Shown in pieces: positions 17,138-27,351 of a DNA stretch of 64,000 nt. Source of the stretch: Parendozoicomonas haliclonae (GTDB lineage: Bacteria; Pseudomonadota; Gammaproteobacteria; Pseudomonadales; Endozoicomonadaceae); contig NZ_FWPT01000010.1 of NCBI RefSeq assembly GCF_900174585.1, positions 62,001-126,000 of the forward strand. The letters run 5' to 3'. The notes beneath the pieces are model-generated. The model was given only the letters and a program-made list of their open reading frames with translations, did not search any database and was not told the DNA's origin. Position 1 is the stretch's first letter; each line of letters starts with the position of its first letter. The translations under genes and the position numbers were made by a program.

Positions 17138-19150
17138 TCAGGCACTAACCTCTACCCGATCAGCAATCAGCTGATCAACAACGCTGGGATCAGCCAGTGT
17201 TGAGGTATCTCCCAGACTGTCACACTCGCCTGCAGCAATTTTGCGCAGGATACGACGCATGATTTTACCGGAGCGGGTTTTTGGCAGGCCCGGAGCATTC
17301 TGGATGATGTCCGGTGTAGCAATCGGTCCAATCTCCTGACGTACCCACTTCTTGAGATCGGCTGCCAGATCAAACGAGTAATCCACACCACTGTTCAGGG
17401 TGACATACACATAGATGCCCTGACCTTTAATATCGTGTGGATAGCCCACCACCGCAGCTTCCGCGACCTGATGGTGAGCGACCATCGCACTCTCAATCTC
17501 GGCAGTACCCATACGGTGACCGGAGACATTGATCACATCATCAACCCGGCCGGTGATCCAGTAGTAACCGTCTTCATCGCGGCGGGCACCATCACCGGTG
17601 GTATACATACCCTTGAAGCTGGTGAAGTAGGTCTGAACGAAACGTTCATGGTCACCGTAAACGGTACGAGCCTGACCTGGCCAGCTGTCCAGAATCACCA
17701 GATTGCCTTCACCCGGACCATCAATAATATTGCCCATATTATCGACCAGCGCCGGCATCACACCGAAGAACGGGCGGGTGGCTGAACCCGGTTTCAGAGC
17801 GGTAGCACCCGGCAGTGGGGTAATCATCGCGGCACCGGTTTCTGTCTGCCACCAGGTATCCACGATTGGGCAGCGACCTTCGCCAACAGTCTGGTGATAC
17901 CAGTGCCAGGCCTGCGGGTTGATTGGCTCACCGACAGTGCCGAGCAAACGCAGACTCTTACGGCTGGTGCCTTCTACGGCTTGCTTGTCATGGGCCATCA
18001 GTGCACGAATAGCCGTTGGGGCGATATAGAGAATGTTGACGTTGTATTTATCAACAATCTGGGACACCCGGTTCACGCTGGGATAATTCGGTACACCTTC
18101 ATGCATCACAATGGTGGCACCATTACACAGTGGACCATAAACCACATAGGTATGACCGGTGATCCAGCCCACATCGGCATTACACCAGAACACTTCCCCA
18201 TCACGGTAATCGAACAGATACTCGTGAGTCATGGAGGCATAAACCAGATAGCCGCCGGTGGTGTGCAGAACGCCTTTTGGTTTGCCGGTTGAGCCTGAGG
18301 TGTAAAGGATAAACAGCGGATCTTCCGCACCCATTTCCCGGGCCTGGCAGTGTGGAGATGAAAGCTGCTGCAGCTCATGCCACCAGACATCGCGATGATT
18401 GTGCCACGGGATATCGGCTCCGGTACGGCGATAAACAATGACCTTCTCAATAGTGCGAATGTCAGGATGGGTCAGAGCCTCATCCACATTGGCTTTGAGT
18501 GCGGTTGTCCGACCACCACGAACACCTTCATCGGCAGTAATTACGATCTTGGCATTACTGTCGATAATCCGGCCGGCCAGTGCTTCCGGAGAGAAGCCGG
18601 CAAACACAATAGAGTGAATCGCACCAATCCGGGTACAGGCCAGCATGGCGACTGCAGCCTCAATCACCATCGGCATATAGATGGCGACGACATCACCTTG
18701 TCGTACGCCTTGGGATTTCAGGGCGTTGGCAAAGCGGGACACCTCTTCGTGCAGCTCCCGGTAGGTGATTTCCCGCTGCTCGCCGGGCTCATCACCTTCC
18801 CAGTAGATCGCAACCTGATCACCCTTGGTTTCCAGATGGCGGTCCAGGCAGTTATGGGAGACGTTGGTGGTGCCGTCTTTAAACCATTTGATATCCACAT
18901 GGTGGTCATCAAAGGAGACGTTTTTAACTTTGGTGAAAGGGGTAAACCAGTCGATCCGTTGACCATGCTCACGCCAGAATCCTTGTGGATTGACGATGGA
19001 TTGCTGGTACATCTGCCGGTATTTTTCATCATCAACCATCGCTTCGGCAGCCAGTTTGGGGCTTACGGGAAACAGCATTGGTTTTGAATTCTCGGGGTTG
19101 GTTTTTTCGGGTGCAGTCTGCTCGTTCTTATCCGAGGTAAGCATAGACAC
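17138..19150 (-). CDS. acs: Acetyl-CoA synthetase Acs
   Basis: 670 residues (E. coli 652). An AMP-forming enzyme that activates acetate to acetyl-CoA, the high-affinity route for scavenging acetate. It has the adenylate-forming signature [16 protein letters not shown], the region [15 protein letters not shown], and the C-terminal [15 protein letters not shown] with the lysine that protein acetyltransferases modify to silence the enzyme. The N-terminal extension of about 20 residues is polar. Upstream, GTGACA (19230-19225) and CATCAT with a 16-bp spacer form a possible promoter. A palindromic element at 19253-19268, shared with the symporter operon, lies 22 nt upstream of it. The neighbours CrbS, CrbR and symporter place acs in an acetate-switch locus. 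Confidence 0.97.
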   Translation of the reverse strand: MSMLTSDKNEQTAPEKTNPENSKPMLFPVSPKLAAEAMVDDEKYRQMYQQSIVNPQGFWREHGQRIDWFTPFTKVKNVSFDDHHVDIKWFKDGTTNVSHNCLDRHLETKGDQVAIYWEGDEPGEQREITYRELHEEVSRFANALKSQGVRQGDVVAIYMPMVIEAAVAMLACTRIGAIHSIVFAGFSPEALAGRIIDSNAKIVITADEGVRGGRTTALKANVDEALTHPDIRTIEKVIVYRRTGADIPWHNHRDVWWHELQQLSSPHCQAREMGAEDPLFILYTSGSTGKPKGVLHTTGGYLVYASMTHEYLFDYRDGEVFWCNADVGWITGHTYVVYGPLCNGATIVMHEGVPNYPSVNRVSQIVDKYNVNILYIAPTAIRALMAHDKQAVEGTSRKSLRLLGTVGEPINPQAWHWYHQTVGEGRCPIVDTWWQTETGAAMITPLPGATALKPGSATRPFFGVMPALVDNMGNIIDGPGEGNLVILDSWPGQARTVYGDHERFVQTYFTSFKGMYTTGDGARRDEDGYYWITGRVDDVINVSGHRMGTAEIESAMVAHHQVAEAAVVGYPHDIKGQGIYVYVTLNSGVDYSFDLAADLKKWVRQEIGPIATPDIIQNAPGLPKTRSGKIMRRILRKIAAGECDSLGDTSTLADPSVVDQLIADRVEVSA

Positions 19151-19243
19151 TCCTTTTTATTATTTTTTTTGATTATGTATTTTTATTATTTTTCGTTTTT
19201 CAATGATGACGTAACGAATGGGATTGTCACGTTTGTTGGGCAT

Positions 19244-19268
19244 ATTAGGCCATTAGACCTTGGTCTAA
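19244..19268. promoter_or_regulatory. Candidate CrbR operator upstream of acs
   Basis: TTAGACC-TT-GGTCTAA (19253-19268) is an inverted repeat with 7-bp arms, preceded by TTAGGCCA. The same layout occurs upstream of the symporter operon at 28380-28403: 17 of 24 positions agree when aligned on the + strand. Assignment to CrbR is inference from gene content. Confidence 0.55.
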
Positions 19269-19295
19269 CAGCCAGTGTACCGCGCTTTGTTGCGA

Positions 19296-20597
19296 TTACA
19301 GAATGCTGACCAGTGCCGTTTTATTATCCCGCTGGTCTGGTTCGCCCGTTATTTTCAGATGCTGCAGAGTGGTTTCATCGGAAACATCTACGAGTGTGGA
19401 AGCAATATCCAGCGCAGAAGGGTTGCGAGCCTGGGTGAACAGCTTGTGGGCCAGCAGACCCATATCGTAACGGCGGATTAACTCGAACAGGCCATCAGAG
19501 CCTTGTACCAGAAGGTGCTTCTGGGAGGACTCCTGAGGCAGCATCATACGTACCACCTTTGGGCGTGCAGAAATGGCGGCTGCACAATCCCCATCACCAA
19601 GTGAGCGGGTCATATTGATGCCTTCTTCTGAATCCAGACTGGATAGGTAACGACAGTCCGCTTCCATCCTGAACAAGCCCCTTTTCTCAGCTGATTCCAT
19701 ATAGAGAGGGTTATCCAGAGAGGCATCCTCGCTTAAGGGAATGACTTTGCGGTACGGTGTGACCAGCATGGCCGGGCTGTCACCCGTTGCGGCAACCCAG
19801 AGTTCTCGATCTTTGGATGGCCCGTGGTTGATAACGACAGCTACGGTGGCAGTGCTGCCACACGAGGTGCCTTCTCCAGACTTGATGGCTTCAAAATGAG
19901 CATCGGTAAATGCGATTTTAAAAGCGTTGAACATGGCCGGGCGCAGGTCACCACCATAGTGCTTGATATATTGTTCCAGGCGTGTTTTGAACAAAGTCAG
20001 CATGCGGCTTTTCAGGAATTGCGAGCAGTCTTTGCCACCATGACCATCAAACAAGGCATGGTACAGAAACTGTTTCTCGACACGCTTGACCGGTAAAGTG
20101 AAACGAGCAGCCGTACAGGTGTCTTCCTGGTAGTCGCGAGCCCCTTTTAAGCTGGCGCAGGCCACATTTTTTCCCAGTAAAACTCTGGTCTTTTTCTCGT
20201 CGTCGGTATGAGTTACGACCAGTTGATTACGTTCTGCGCGTGATGATATGCCATGAAAGCAGGCAACGGTGTTACGGTTTTTTCTCTTTAAGCGGCTCTG
20301 CTCGTCCACCGAGGTCTGTCGTCTTTTCAGCTTCTGCTCAATCGCTAGCAGATTATCCACACGCCGATATTCCATATCCGTGTAGTTATCCGGGCACCGG
20401 CTCAGGTGATCTTGAGGCAGGGTGACCTGGTTGTTTTCAATATTTCGGACCGATAAGCCTACAGCGGCTGTCATGGGACGGGTCACGGTTGATCTACCCA
20501 TTCTTCCTCCGGCGCTGCCTTGCCTTAGTCCGTAGCTGCTACCTGGTCGCGTAGGGCGATTTGGGTTGGATTTTGGTTTGGAGAGGGCGGTGGCCAT
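19296..20597 (-). CDS. PP2C-family Ser/Thr protein phosphatase
   Basis: 433 residues from ATG 20597, which has AGGA 7 nt upstream; the longer frame from 20669 is unlikely. The catalytic domain (about residues 140-430) has the metal-binding motifs of PP2C: GARDYQEDTCTA, HALFDGHGGKDC, GSTATVAVV, WVAATGDSPAML, TRSLGDGDCA, VQGSDGLFELI and the final RDNKTALVSIL. All core aspartates are present, so an active Mn/Mg-dependent phosphatase is expected. The first 130 residues are basic and Ser/Pro/Arg-rich and unassigned. The layout is closer to eukaryotic PP2C than to bacterial SpoIIE/RsbU types. It is divergent from crbS, between acs and crbS. The Ser/Thr kinase at 12.8-14.0 kb is the obvious possible partner, but nothing in the sequence proves a link. 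Confidence 0.88.
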   Translation of the reverse strand: MATALSKPKSNPNRPTRPGSSYGLRQGSAGGRMGRSTVTRPMTAAVGLSVRNIENNQVTLPQDHLSRCPDNYTDMEYRRVDNLLAIEQKLKRRQTSVDEQSRLKRKNRNTVACFHGISSRAERNQLVVTHTDDEKKTRVLLGKNVACASLKGARDYQEDTCTAARFTLPVKRVEKQFLYHALFDGHGGKDCSQFLKSRMLTLFKTRLEQYIKHYGGDLRPAMFNAFKIAFTDAHFEAIKSGEGTSCGSTATVAVVINHGPSKDRELWVAATGDSPAMLVTPYRKVIPLSEDASLDNPLYMESAEKRGLFRMEADCRYLSSLDSEEGINMTRSLGDGDCAAAISARPKVVRMMLPQESSQKHLLVQGSDGLFELIRRYDMGLLAHKLFTQARNPSALDIASTLVDVSDETTLQHLKITGEPDQRDNKTALVSIL

Positions 20598-20749
20598 AGT
20601 TCTGTCCTGGGGGCTTTCTGCAATGTGGAATGGGTGTTGGACAGAGACTGCACCGATGGGTGCAAACAATAGTCAGTATGACTGTCGCCCTTGCCATGAT
20701 CGTGCAAATTGGTGACTATTTTCCAAAAGAACAACAAGAACGAATACCC

Positions 20750-23700
20750 ATGAATGGCTGGTTGATTGCCCTTGTCTCCCTGATGTATGCCGGTGGCCTG
20801 TTCGCCGTTGCCTGGTATGGGGATCGTTCCCATCGCTTTCGCAGCCCTCGCTGGCAGCCGCTGGTTTACAGCCTCACTCTGGCTGTCTATTTCACCTCCT
20901 GGTCCTTCTTCGGTGCTGTCGGTCAGGCCGCCAGTAATGTCTGGCTGTTCCTGCCTATTTATATTGCCCCGCTGTTAATTATGACCCTGTTCTGGCGTAT
21001 TCAGGCGCGAATGATTGCGCTGGGTAAACAGGAGAACATTACCTCGATTGCGGACTTTCTGGCGGCGCGCTACGGGCGCTCCCGTCTGGTTGCTGTAATG
21101 GCGACGCTGGTCGCAGTCTTGGGTGTGGTTCCCTATATCGCCCTGCAGCTGAAGGCGATTGTTATGGGATATACCCTGCTGTCTGACAGTGAGTATTACC
21201 TGACCGGTATGGCGACCTCTCTTCCCGATGCGTCGGATAATATTTTGCTGGTGGCACTGGTGCTGGCTGGTTTCAGTATTTTATTTGGCACCCGGAACCT
21301 TGATGCGACTGAGCATCATCATGGAGTGATGCTGGCAGTTGCTGCAGAGTCGTTACTCAAGTTGTTTGCATTTCTGGCAGTGGGCATCTTTGTGGTCTGG
21401 AATGCGCCCACAGGATGGGAGCAGGAGTTGGTACAGCTACCACCTCCAAGCGGTGATGACTGGTTTAATCTGATGGCTCTGTCGTTAATCTCCATGGCTG
21501 CTTTTTTCTGCCTGCCACGACAGTTCCATACGACAGTTGTAGAGAATGCCGATATTCAGCACTTCCGGGTGGCGCGCCGGGTCTTTCCCATTTACCTGAT
21601 TTTGATTGCCCTGTTTGTGCCTTTGATTGCCATCCTGGGTAAACAGCTGCTGATGCCCGGCGTGATTCCCGATACGTTTGTGATCAGCCTGCCTTTGGGA
21701 TTGGGCAATCAGTCTCTGGCTTTGCTGGCTTATATCGGTGGTATGTCAGCTGCGATTGGCATGGTAGTAGTCTCAGTCATTGCTCTGGCCATCATGTTGG
21801 GCAATGAAGTGGTGATTCCTCTGCTGTTGCGAGGTCGCCGGCTGGATAAGGGGTCCCACCGGGAAATGCGTGGGGTTCTTCTTAATATCCGCCGCGGGTT
21901 GATTGTTGTCGTTCTGCTGTTGTCCTGGGCTTTTGCCCGAATGATTGAAGGGCAGTCTCTGGCTGGTTTGGGCTTCCTGTCGTTTACCGCACTGGCTCAG
22001 TTGGCTCCGGGGTTGATTGGCGGCTTGCTGTGGCGCAACAGCAACAGTTATGGCGTGGTGGCTGGGATACTGGGCGGCGGTTTTTGCTGGCTTATTTATG
22101 TGGTATTGCCTGCCGTTGGCATAACACTCGGCCCGGTTGATACGTTGGCCGGTTACTTTCCCGAAAGTGTAAATGCGGCCGGTATGCTGGTCAGCCTGCT
22201 GGTGAATCTGGTGTTTTATCTGGCGGGTTCCCTTTTGTTTTTGCCGCGCCTGCAGGAGCGGCATCAGGCCGGACGTTTCCTGGATGTTCAGGTTCCCGGT
22301 GAAAATGAGTTTCCGGGGATGAATATACGGGTGGATGAGCTGGAGCAGCTGGTCTCCCGCTTTGTCGGTGAAGAGAAGGTTCGGCAGCTGTTTGAAACCT
22401 ATGCCGAGGGTGAGCAAAGCTGGTTATTCCGTCAGCGTCGTGCATCCCCGGAACTGATGGTGATGAATGAACGACTGCTGGCCAGTGTTCTGGGCGCCTC
22501 TTCGGCACGGCTGGTGATGAAGAGCCTGATCAAGGGCTCCAGTGTTGAATTCCACGATGTAGAAAATATTGTCGGGGAGGCCTCTTCTGTTCTGGAGTTC
22601 AACCGCGAACTGCTGCAAAGCTCTATCGAAAATATCAGCCAGGGGCTTAGTGTTGTAGATCGCGACCTGCGGCTGGTGGCCTGGAATCAGCACTATCTGG
22701 ATATCTTTCACTACCCGGAAGGCATGGTGCGGGTCGGACGGCATATCTCTGAATTGATTCGTTACAACGCCGAGCAGGGCCGTTGTGGTCCGGGCAGCCC
22801 GCAAGAGCATGTGCGTAAACGATTGGGCTGGATGCAGAAGGGCACGGCCCATCGCTCAGAGCGAACCTATGCCAATGGCACGGTTATCCAGATTCTCGGA
22901 AATCCCATGCCGGGCGGTGGGTTTGTTATGAGCTTTACTGATATCACCGAGTTCCGGCGGGTAGAAAACCAGCTCAAGGGAGTCAATGAACAGCTTGAGG
23001 TGCGGGTACAGCAGCGGACCCGTGAGCTGGAAACCCTTAACCAGGATCTTCTGGAAGCAAAACGACAGGCTGAGCAGGCGAATAGCGCACGGCGTCGTTT
23101 TTATGCCGCCATCAGTCATGATCTGATGCAGCCCATGCATGCCGCCCGTTTGTTCACGTCAACGCTGGTGGATGAGTATCAGGATGGTCGGGTTGGCGAG
23201 TTGGGGCAGCAACTGGACAGTGCCCTGCAATCGGCCGAGGGCCTGTTAAAAGATCTGCAGGAACTCTCACGACTGGAAACCGGTAAGGTCAGCAAGCACC
23301 TTGAATCCTTTCCTATCCATGATTTGCTTGAACCACTGGCTAGTGAATATGGTGTGATGGCGGAACAGTATCAGGTTGATTTTCGTCTGCTGGACAGCAA
23401 GGCGGTGATTGCCAGTGATCGGCTTCTGCTTCGGCGTATTCTCCAGAACTTTCTCGCGAATGCTTTCCGTTATGCCGGCCATGGGGGAGGCAGCCGGGTG
23501 TTGTTGGCCTGTCGTCGAGACCGCAACGGGTTGCGGATTGAAGTGCGGGATAACGGACCGGGAATTCCACAGGAAAAACAGAAACAGGTGTTTAAAGCCT
23601 TTCAGCGGCTGGACTCCCGGGATACCCAGGGGCTTGGTCTGGGATTGGCTATTTCCCGAGGTATCGCCCGGGTGCTGGAGCATGATCTTGGTCTGCGTTC

Positions 23701-24178
23701 GGAAGAAGGGCGAGGGGCGGTATTCTCAATAACCGTGCCTGTGGGAGAAAAAACAGAAACACCGCTACGCAAAGCAAGGCCTGTACCGCAGGACCGTCTC
23801 AATGGACTGCAGGTGTTGTGTATTGATAATGACCCAATGATCCTTGAGGGCTTGCAGGCTTTGCTCGGTCGATGGGGATGTGAGGTTGTCACCGCGGTTG
23901 ATGAAGAAGGTGCGGTTCAACAGTTGGAGTATTGTTCACCGGATATCATTCTTGCTGATTATCATCTTGATAATGGCTGTTTCGGTGTTGATGTGATTTA
24001 CCGGATACGGGAAGCCCTTGAGCGGGATATCCCTGCGCTGGTGGTAACTGCTGATGCCACACCGGCGTTAAAGGCCAGATTAAGGGCAGAAGAGATTGGT
24101 TTTCTGACCAAACCGGTGAAGCCGGCCGCGTTGCGGGCCATGCTGAATCGACTGGCTGTGATCGTGGATATGCCCTGA
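20750..24178 (+). CDS. crbS: Hybrid sensor histidine kinase with sodium/solute symporter domain (CrbS)
   Basis: 1142 residues from ATG 20750 (MNGWLIALVSLMYAGGLF); ATG 20630 in frame would leave only 32 nt from the divergent PP2C gene. Domains in order: SSSF-type transporter region with about 13 helices (residues 1-500), PAS segment (SVVDRDLRLVAWNQHYLDIF), coiled-coil linker, HisKA with the phospho-accepting His in AAISHDLMQPMHAAR, HATPase (NFLANAFRYAGHGGG, DNGPGIPQEKQ, LGLGLAISRG) and a C-terminal receiver with the Asp in IILADYHLDNG. This is the CrbS architecture, which in Vibrio and Pseudomonas works with CrbR to induce acs and acetate uptake. MxtR-like paralogues share the layout, but the presence of crbR, acs and the symporter nearby favours CrbS. 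Whether the transporter domain senses or also moves a substrate is not shown by sequence. Confidence 0.88.
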   Translation: MNGWLIALVSLMYAGGLFAVAWYGDRSHRFRSPRWQPLVYSLTLAVYFTSWSFFGAVGQAASNVWLFLPIYIAPLLIMTLFWRIQARMIALGKQENITSIADFLAARYGRSRLVAVMATLVAVLGVVPYIALQLKAIVMGYTLLSDSEYYLTGMATSLPDASDNILLVALVLAGFSILFGTRNLDATEHHHGVMLAVAAESLLKLFAFLAVGIFVVWNAPTGWEQELVQLPPPSGDDWFNLMALSLISMAAFFCLPRQFHTTVVENADIQHFRVARRVFPIYLILIALFVPLIAILGKQLLMPGVIPDTFVISLPLGLGNQSLALLAYIGGMSAAIGMVVVSVIALAIMLGNEVVIPLLLRGRRLDKGSHREMRGVLLNIRRGLIVVVLLLSWAFARMIEGQSLAGLGFLSFTALAQLAPGLIGGLLWRNSNSYGVVAGILGGGFCWLIYVVLPAVGITLGPVDTLAGYFPESVNAAGMLVSLLVNLVFYLAGSLLFLPRLQERHQAGRFLDVQVPGENEFPGMNIRVDELEQLVSRFVGEEKVRQLFETYAEGEQSWLFRQRRASPELMVMNERLLASVLGASSARLVMKSLIKGSSVEFHDVENIVGEASSVLEFNRELLQSSIENISQGLSVVDRDLRLVAWNQHYLDIFHYPEGMVRVGRHISELIRYNAEQGRCGPGSPQEHVRKRLGWMQKGTAHRSERTYANGTVIQILGNPMPGGGFVMSFTDITEFRRVENQLKGVNEQLEVRVQQRTRELETLNQDLLEAKRQAEQANSARRRFYAAISHDLMQPMHAARLFTSTLVDEYQDGRVGELGQQLDSALQSAEGLLKDLQELSRLETGKVSKHLESFPIHDLLEPLASEYGVMAEQYQVDFRLLDSKAVIASDRLLLRRILQNFLANAFRYAGHGGGSRVLLACRRDRNGLRIEVRDNGPGIPQEKQKQVFKAFQRLDSRDTQGLGLGLAISRGIARVLEHDLGLRSEEGRGAVFSITVPVGEKTETPLRKARPVPQDRLNGLQVLCIDNDPMILEGLQALLGRWGCEVVTAVDEEGAVQQLEYCSPDIILADYHLDNGCFGVDVIYRIREALERDIPALVVTADATPALKARLRAEEIGFLTKPVKPAALRAMLNRLAVIVDMP

Positions 24179-24399
24179 TTAGCTAGTATTTACACCTGTA
24201 GCTACCAGTGATTGTAAAAAGTCTTGATGCGTATCACATCATATCTGGTTCTTTTTCTTAGAATATTTATGGTATAGGCGCTGATGGTCTTGTTGTTTTG
24301 AAATGTGCGGCACAGGCAGAAAGCCGGGGCATTGAATAGATTCACGGAATTACCAGCCCGTTCTTCACACGTACTTGCAGTGAGCTAAGGCTGGAAATT

Positions 24400-26583
24400 G
24401 TGTCTCATTCTATAGCCCAGCGGGAAATTATCAGTCTCCTTTCCCATTGTGCGGAATACCCTGCCATGGACGGATTCCAGTTTGTGGAAACCCGGATTGG
24501 GGAGATGGCCGCCCGTTATGATTATTCTCTCTCTCCCGCAATTGTCGCCTTTATGGATGGGCTTCGGGATGACCGGGCCGGTACGCTGTCCCGTGCAGCC
24601 GAACATTTCCTGATCTGCACACGCCTGTGCACTGGTGAGGAGAAACGTCTGGGTCTGCATGCCCATATCATGCTGGGAGCCATCTACGGCGAGCTTGGTG
24701 ATAACTTCAAGGCTTATCACCATTTCAGTCAGGTGCTTGAACACAGTTCAGAGCTGGACCCTGCACCTCTGGCTTCCCTTTATGTGAATCTCTCACATCT
24801 GTTTCTTGGCCTTCGCCGCTATGAAGATGTGGTTCGATTTGGTCGTCAGGCCATCACCATATCCACGGAGCTTCAGTCTCACTATGGCCTGGTGATTGGT
24901 TTGATCAACACCGGTCTGGCATTGGCTCACCTTGGTAATACCGAAGAAGGTTACATCATGGTGAAGCGTGCTTTGACGGCTGCAGAAACACACCAGCTGG
25001 ATCGCTTTCTGGGTCTAACCCACAGCTATAATGCCATGGTGCTGGCCATGCATCGTCCTGACCAGATTCACCAGACAGAGTTTCACTATCAAAAGGCTGT
25101 GGAGCTGATGGCTTCCATGACCAGCAACTACGACAGCCTGGACAACCTGCTGCGCTATGCGGATTTTCTGCTCAAGAATAACCGTGCATCAGAAGTGAAG
25201 GATATGTGGGACGACCTGAATCGTCTGGTTGTCGGTTTCGGTAGTGTCGAGTTGGATCATCGGCTGATTAAAATCGAAATTGCTCTGTTGCGACGGGAAA
25301 ATCAGAGCCGACTGTTGCTGGAGGCACTGGATCGATATCTGGCAAGCCTTGAATGTGAATATGATGCCAGCTGCAAGCGGGAAGGGGATCTGTTGATCCG
25401 TCAGGTCAGCAAGCTGGAGGAGTATCAGGCTGACCTGATCTCCATGCAGGTACACAATAACCTGGATGCTATTACCGAAATTGGTCAGTTGATCTCGACA
25501 GCAGACAACCTTGGCAGTGTCATGACCAAGGTACTGGATAAAGTTGGACTGATCTTTCCCACCCATGAGTTCGGGATTGGCCTTTATGATGCCAGCACTC
25601 AGGAGCTGGATTACCGCTACTTCATCACCCGTGATGGTTTTATGCCGGCGATAACCGTGCAGTGTGACAAGGTGGTGAACTTTGGATCCTATGTGATTAA
25701 TACCGGGCAGACTGTGCACCTGAGCAATGTCAGTGCCGAAGTGATGCAGGGTTATTACCGAAAGTTTGCAGATTTGCAGCAGAGCCCGTTCCACTATGAA
25801 GCCAAAAACTTTGGCCCGCAGGAAACTCAGTCCATGCTGTTAACGCCTGTGCGTCTGGGGAACGAGGTGCTGGGCATTCTTTCCGTGCAGGCTATTGAGC
25901 AGGATCAGTACCAACAGCACCACCGGCAGCTGTTTGAACGACTAGCCAGTCTGATTGCGATTGCCCTGAAAAACCTTCGCCAGAAAGAAGAACTGCAGAA
26001 GAACTATGCTCGTCTGGAGCATGTGTCCCGAACCGATCCACTGACCCAGCTCTTCAATCGCCATCATTTGAAAACAGTCGTACGACAAGTGGTTAATACC
26101 GCTGCCAGTGATCAGCAGCCGGTGACGGTTATCCTGATCGATATCGACTACTACAAGGGTTATAACGATCACCTTGGTCATTATGCAGGTGATCAGGCGC
26201 TGGTGGCGGTTGCCAATACCATCAAAGTGACTTTTGGTGACGAGGGGGATTATGTGTTCCGTTACGGTGGTGATGAGCTGCTGGTGATTTCCAAAGGTTC
26301 CAAGCTGACGCATGTGCGCCGCAAGCTGAAAAGTCTCAAGAGCACAATTAAGGCACTGAATCTGGTGCATCCGCTATCCCAGTGCAGTGACCGTGTGACA
26401 TTGTCTGTAGGAGCGACTTATTGCTCTGAGATTCATAACGATACCGCGTTGTTCAATCAGGCTTTTGAAGAGGCCGATCAAAGGCTGTATCAGGTGAAGG
26501 ACCAGGGACGTAATGGCTTCATGATTGGTAGTCTGGGGGATGCTCCGATTGTCAGGGCCTTTGATGGTCATGTTGCGGTTTAA
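24400..26583 (+). CDS. TPR-GAF-GGDEF diguanylate cyclase
   Basis: 727 residues from GTG 24400 (TAAGG about 10 nt upstream). The first 320 residues are paired helices of TPR type (LGLHAHIMLGAIYGELGDN, LASLYVNLSHLFLGLRRYED). A GAF-like domain follows (about 360-520, ITEIGQLISTADNLGSV through LLTPVRLGNEVLGILSVQ). The GGDEF domain (about 550-715) has DPLTQLFNRHHL, IDIDYYKGYNDHLGH and the active loop RYGGDELLVI, so synthesis of cyclic di-GMP is expected. At the usual inhibitory-site position, five residues ahead of the active loop, DEGD replaces RxxD, so product feedback is probably lost. No membrane segment is seen. It converges with crbR (15 nt apart). Possible ligands of the GAF domain are unknown. 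The product could feed adhesin control in this genome. Confidence 0.88.
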   Translation: MSHSIAQREIISLLSHCAEYPAMDGFQFVETRIGEMAARYDYSLSPAIVAFMDGLRDDRAGTLSRAAEHFLICTRLCTGEEKRLGLHAHIMLGAIYGELGDNFKAYHHFSQVLEHSSELDPAPLASLYVNLSHLFLGLRRYEDVVRFGRQAITISTELQSHYGLVIGLINTGLALAHLGNTEEGYIMVKRALTAAETHQLDRFLGLTHSYNAMVLAMHRPDQIHQTEFHYQKAVELMASMTSNYDSLDNLLRYADFLLKNNRASEVKDMWDDLNRLVVGFGSVELDHRLIKIEIALLRRENQSRLLLEALDRYLASLECEYDASCKREGDLLIRQVSKLEEYQADLISMQVHNNLDAITEIGQLISTADNLGSVMTKVLDKVGLIFPTHEFGIGLYDASTQELDYRYFITRDGFMPAITVQCDKVVNFGSYVINTGQTVHLSNVSAEVMQGYYRKFADLQQSPFHYEAKNFGPQETQSMLLTPVRLGNEVLGILSVQAIEQDQYQQHHRQLFERLASLIAIALKNLRQKEELQKNYARLEHVSRTDPLTQLFNRHHLKTVVRQVVNTAASDQQPVTVILIDIDYYKGYNDHLGHYAGDQALVAVANTIKVTFGDEGDYVFRYGGDELLVISKGSKLTHVRRKLKSLKSTIKALNLVHPLSQCSDRVTLSVGATYCSEIHNDTALFNQAFEEADQRLYQVKDQGRNGFMIGSLGDAPIVRAFDGHVAV

Positions 26584-26598
26584 GCTGGCACAGTTGTT

Positions 26599-27258
26599 CT
26601 AGCTTTCAACGCCATCCTGAATGGTATCCAGCTCAAGGTTCTGCAGTTCAATAACCGCCTGGGTGCGGTTATTGACCCCCAGCTTGCGAAAGATGGCGGT
26701 GGCATGAGCCTTGATACAGGCTTCTGAAACGTCCAGTTCCCAGGCGATCTGTTTGTTACGCAATCCATCCCGCAGCATGGTCAGTACCCGAAACTGTTGC
26801 GGGGTGAGCGTAGCGATCTTTTCCAGCATGGCATTATCTGTCGAGTCCTCTTCCGCAACCGGCTCAAGGTTCTCCGGTAGCCAGATGTCCCCGTCCAGAA
26901 CCTGGCTGACAGCGGAAGTCAGTACATCCAGAGGTGAGGATTTGGGGATAAAGCCGCTGGCGCCATACTCAATCGCCTTATGTATCACCGTCGCTTCTTC
27001 CCGGGCGGAAATTACCACGACCGGGATCTCGGGGTATTGGTTTCTTAAGGTCAGGAGTGCCGAAAAGCCCTGGGCTCCGGGAATCAGCAGATCCAGCAGA
27101 ACCAGATCTACACTTTCTTCCTGTTCCAGAGTCTGGGTGAGTTCATCCAGACTGCTGGCTTCTGAAATGGTTATTTCAGACAGGGCTTGTTCCAGAGCAT
27201 TCACCAGAGCGGAACGGAACAGAGGATGATCTTCAGTGATAATAATCCGGTAATTCAT
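26599..27258 (-). CDS. crbR: LuxR-family response regulator CrbR
   Basis: 219 residues from ATG 27258; the frame opens at 27291 with TTG. The receiver (about residues 1-120) has the acidic pair in IITEDHPLF, the phospho-acceptor in LVLLDLLIPGAQGF, and the conserved Thr/Ser and Lys in VISAREE and GFIPKSSP. The C-terminal LuxR helix-turn-helix reads LTPQQFRVLTMLRDGLRNKQIA followed by KAHATAIFRKLGVNNRTQAV. It matches the CrbR/ErdR group of regulators that activate acetate and alcohol genes. Its cognate kinase CrbS is encoded 2.4 kb away. The DMT gene lies directly upstream on the same strand (93 nt), so crbR may be read from a promoter in front of that gene. Confidence 0.9.
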   Translation of the reverse strand: MNYRIIITEDHPLFRSALVNALEQALSEITISEASSLDELTQTLEQEESVDLVLLDLLIPGAQGFSALLTLRNQYPEIPVVVISAREEATVIHKAIEYGASGFIPKSSPLDVLTSAVSQVLDGDIWLPENLEPVAEEDSTDNAMLEKIATLTPQQFRVLTMLRDGLRNKQIAWELDVSEACIKAHATAIFRKLGVNNRTQAVIELQNLELDTIQDGVES

Positions 27259-27351
27259 GGCGGCCGGTATTGTTGTTGTTCTCTGTTCCAACTTGCCAGC
27301 GATTTGCTATTGAGTCAAACAACAAGCGTTGTCTTGTTGTGTTGAAAAACT

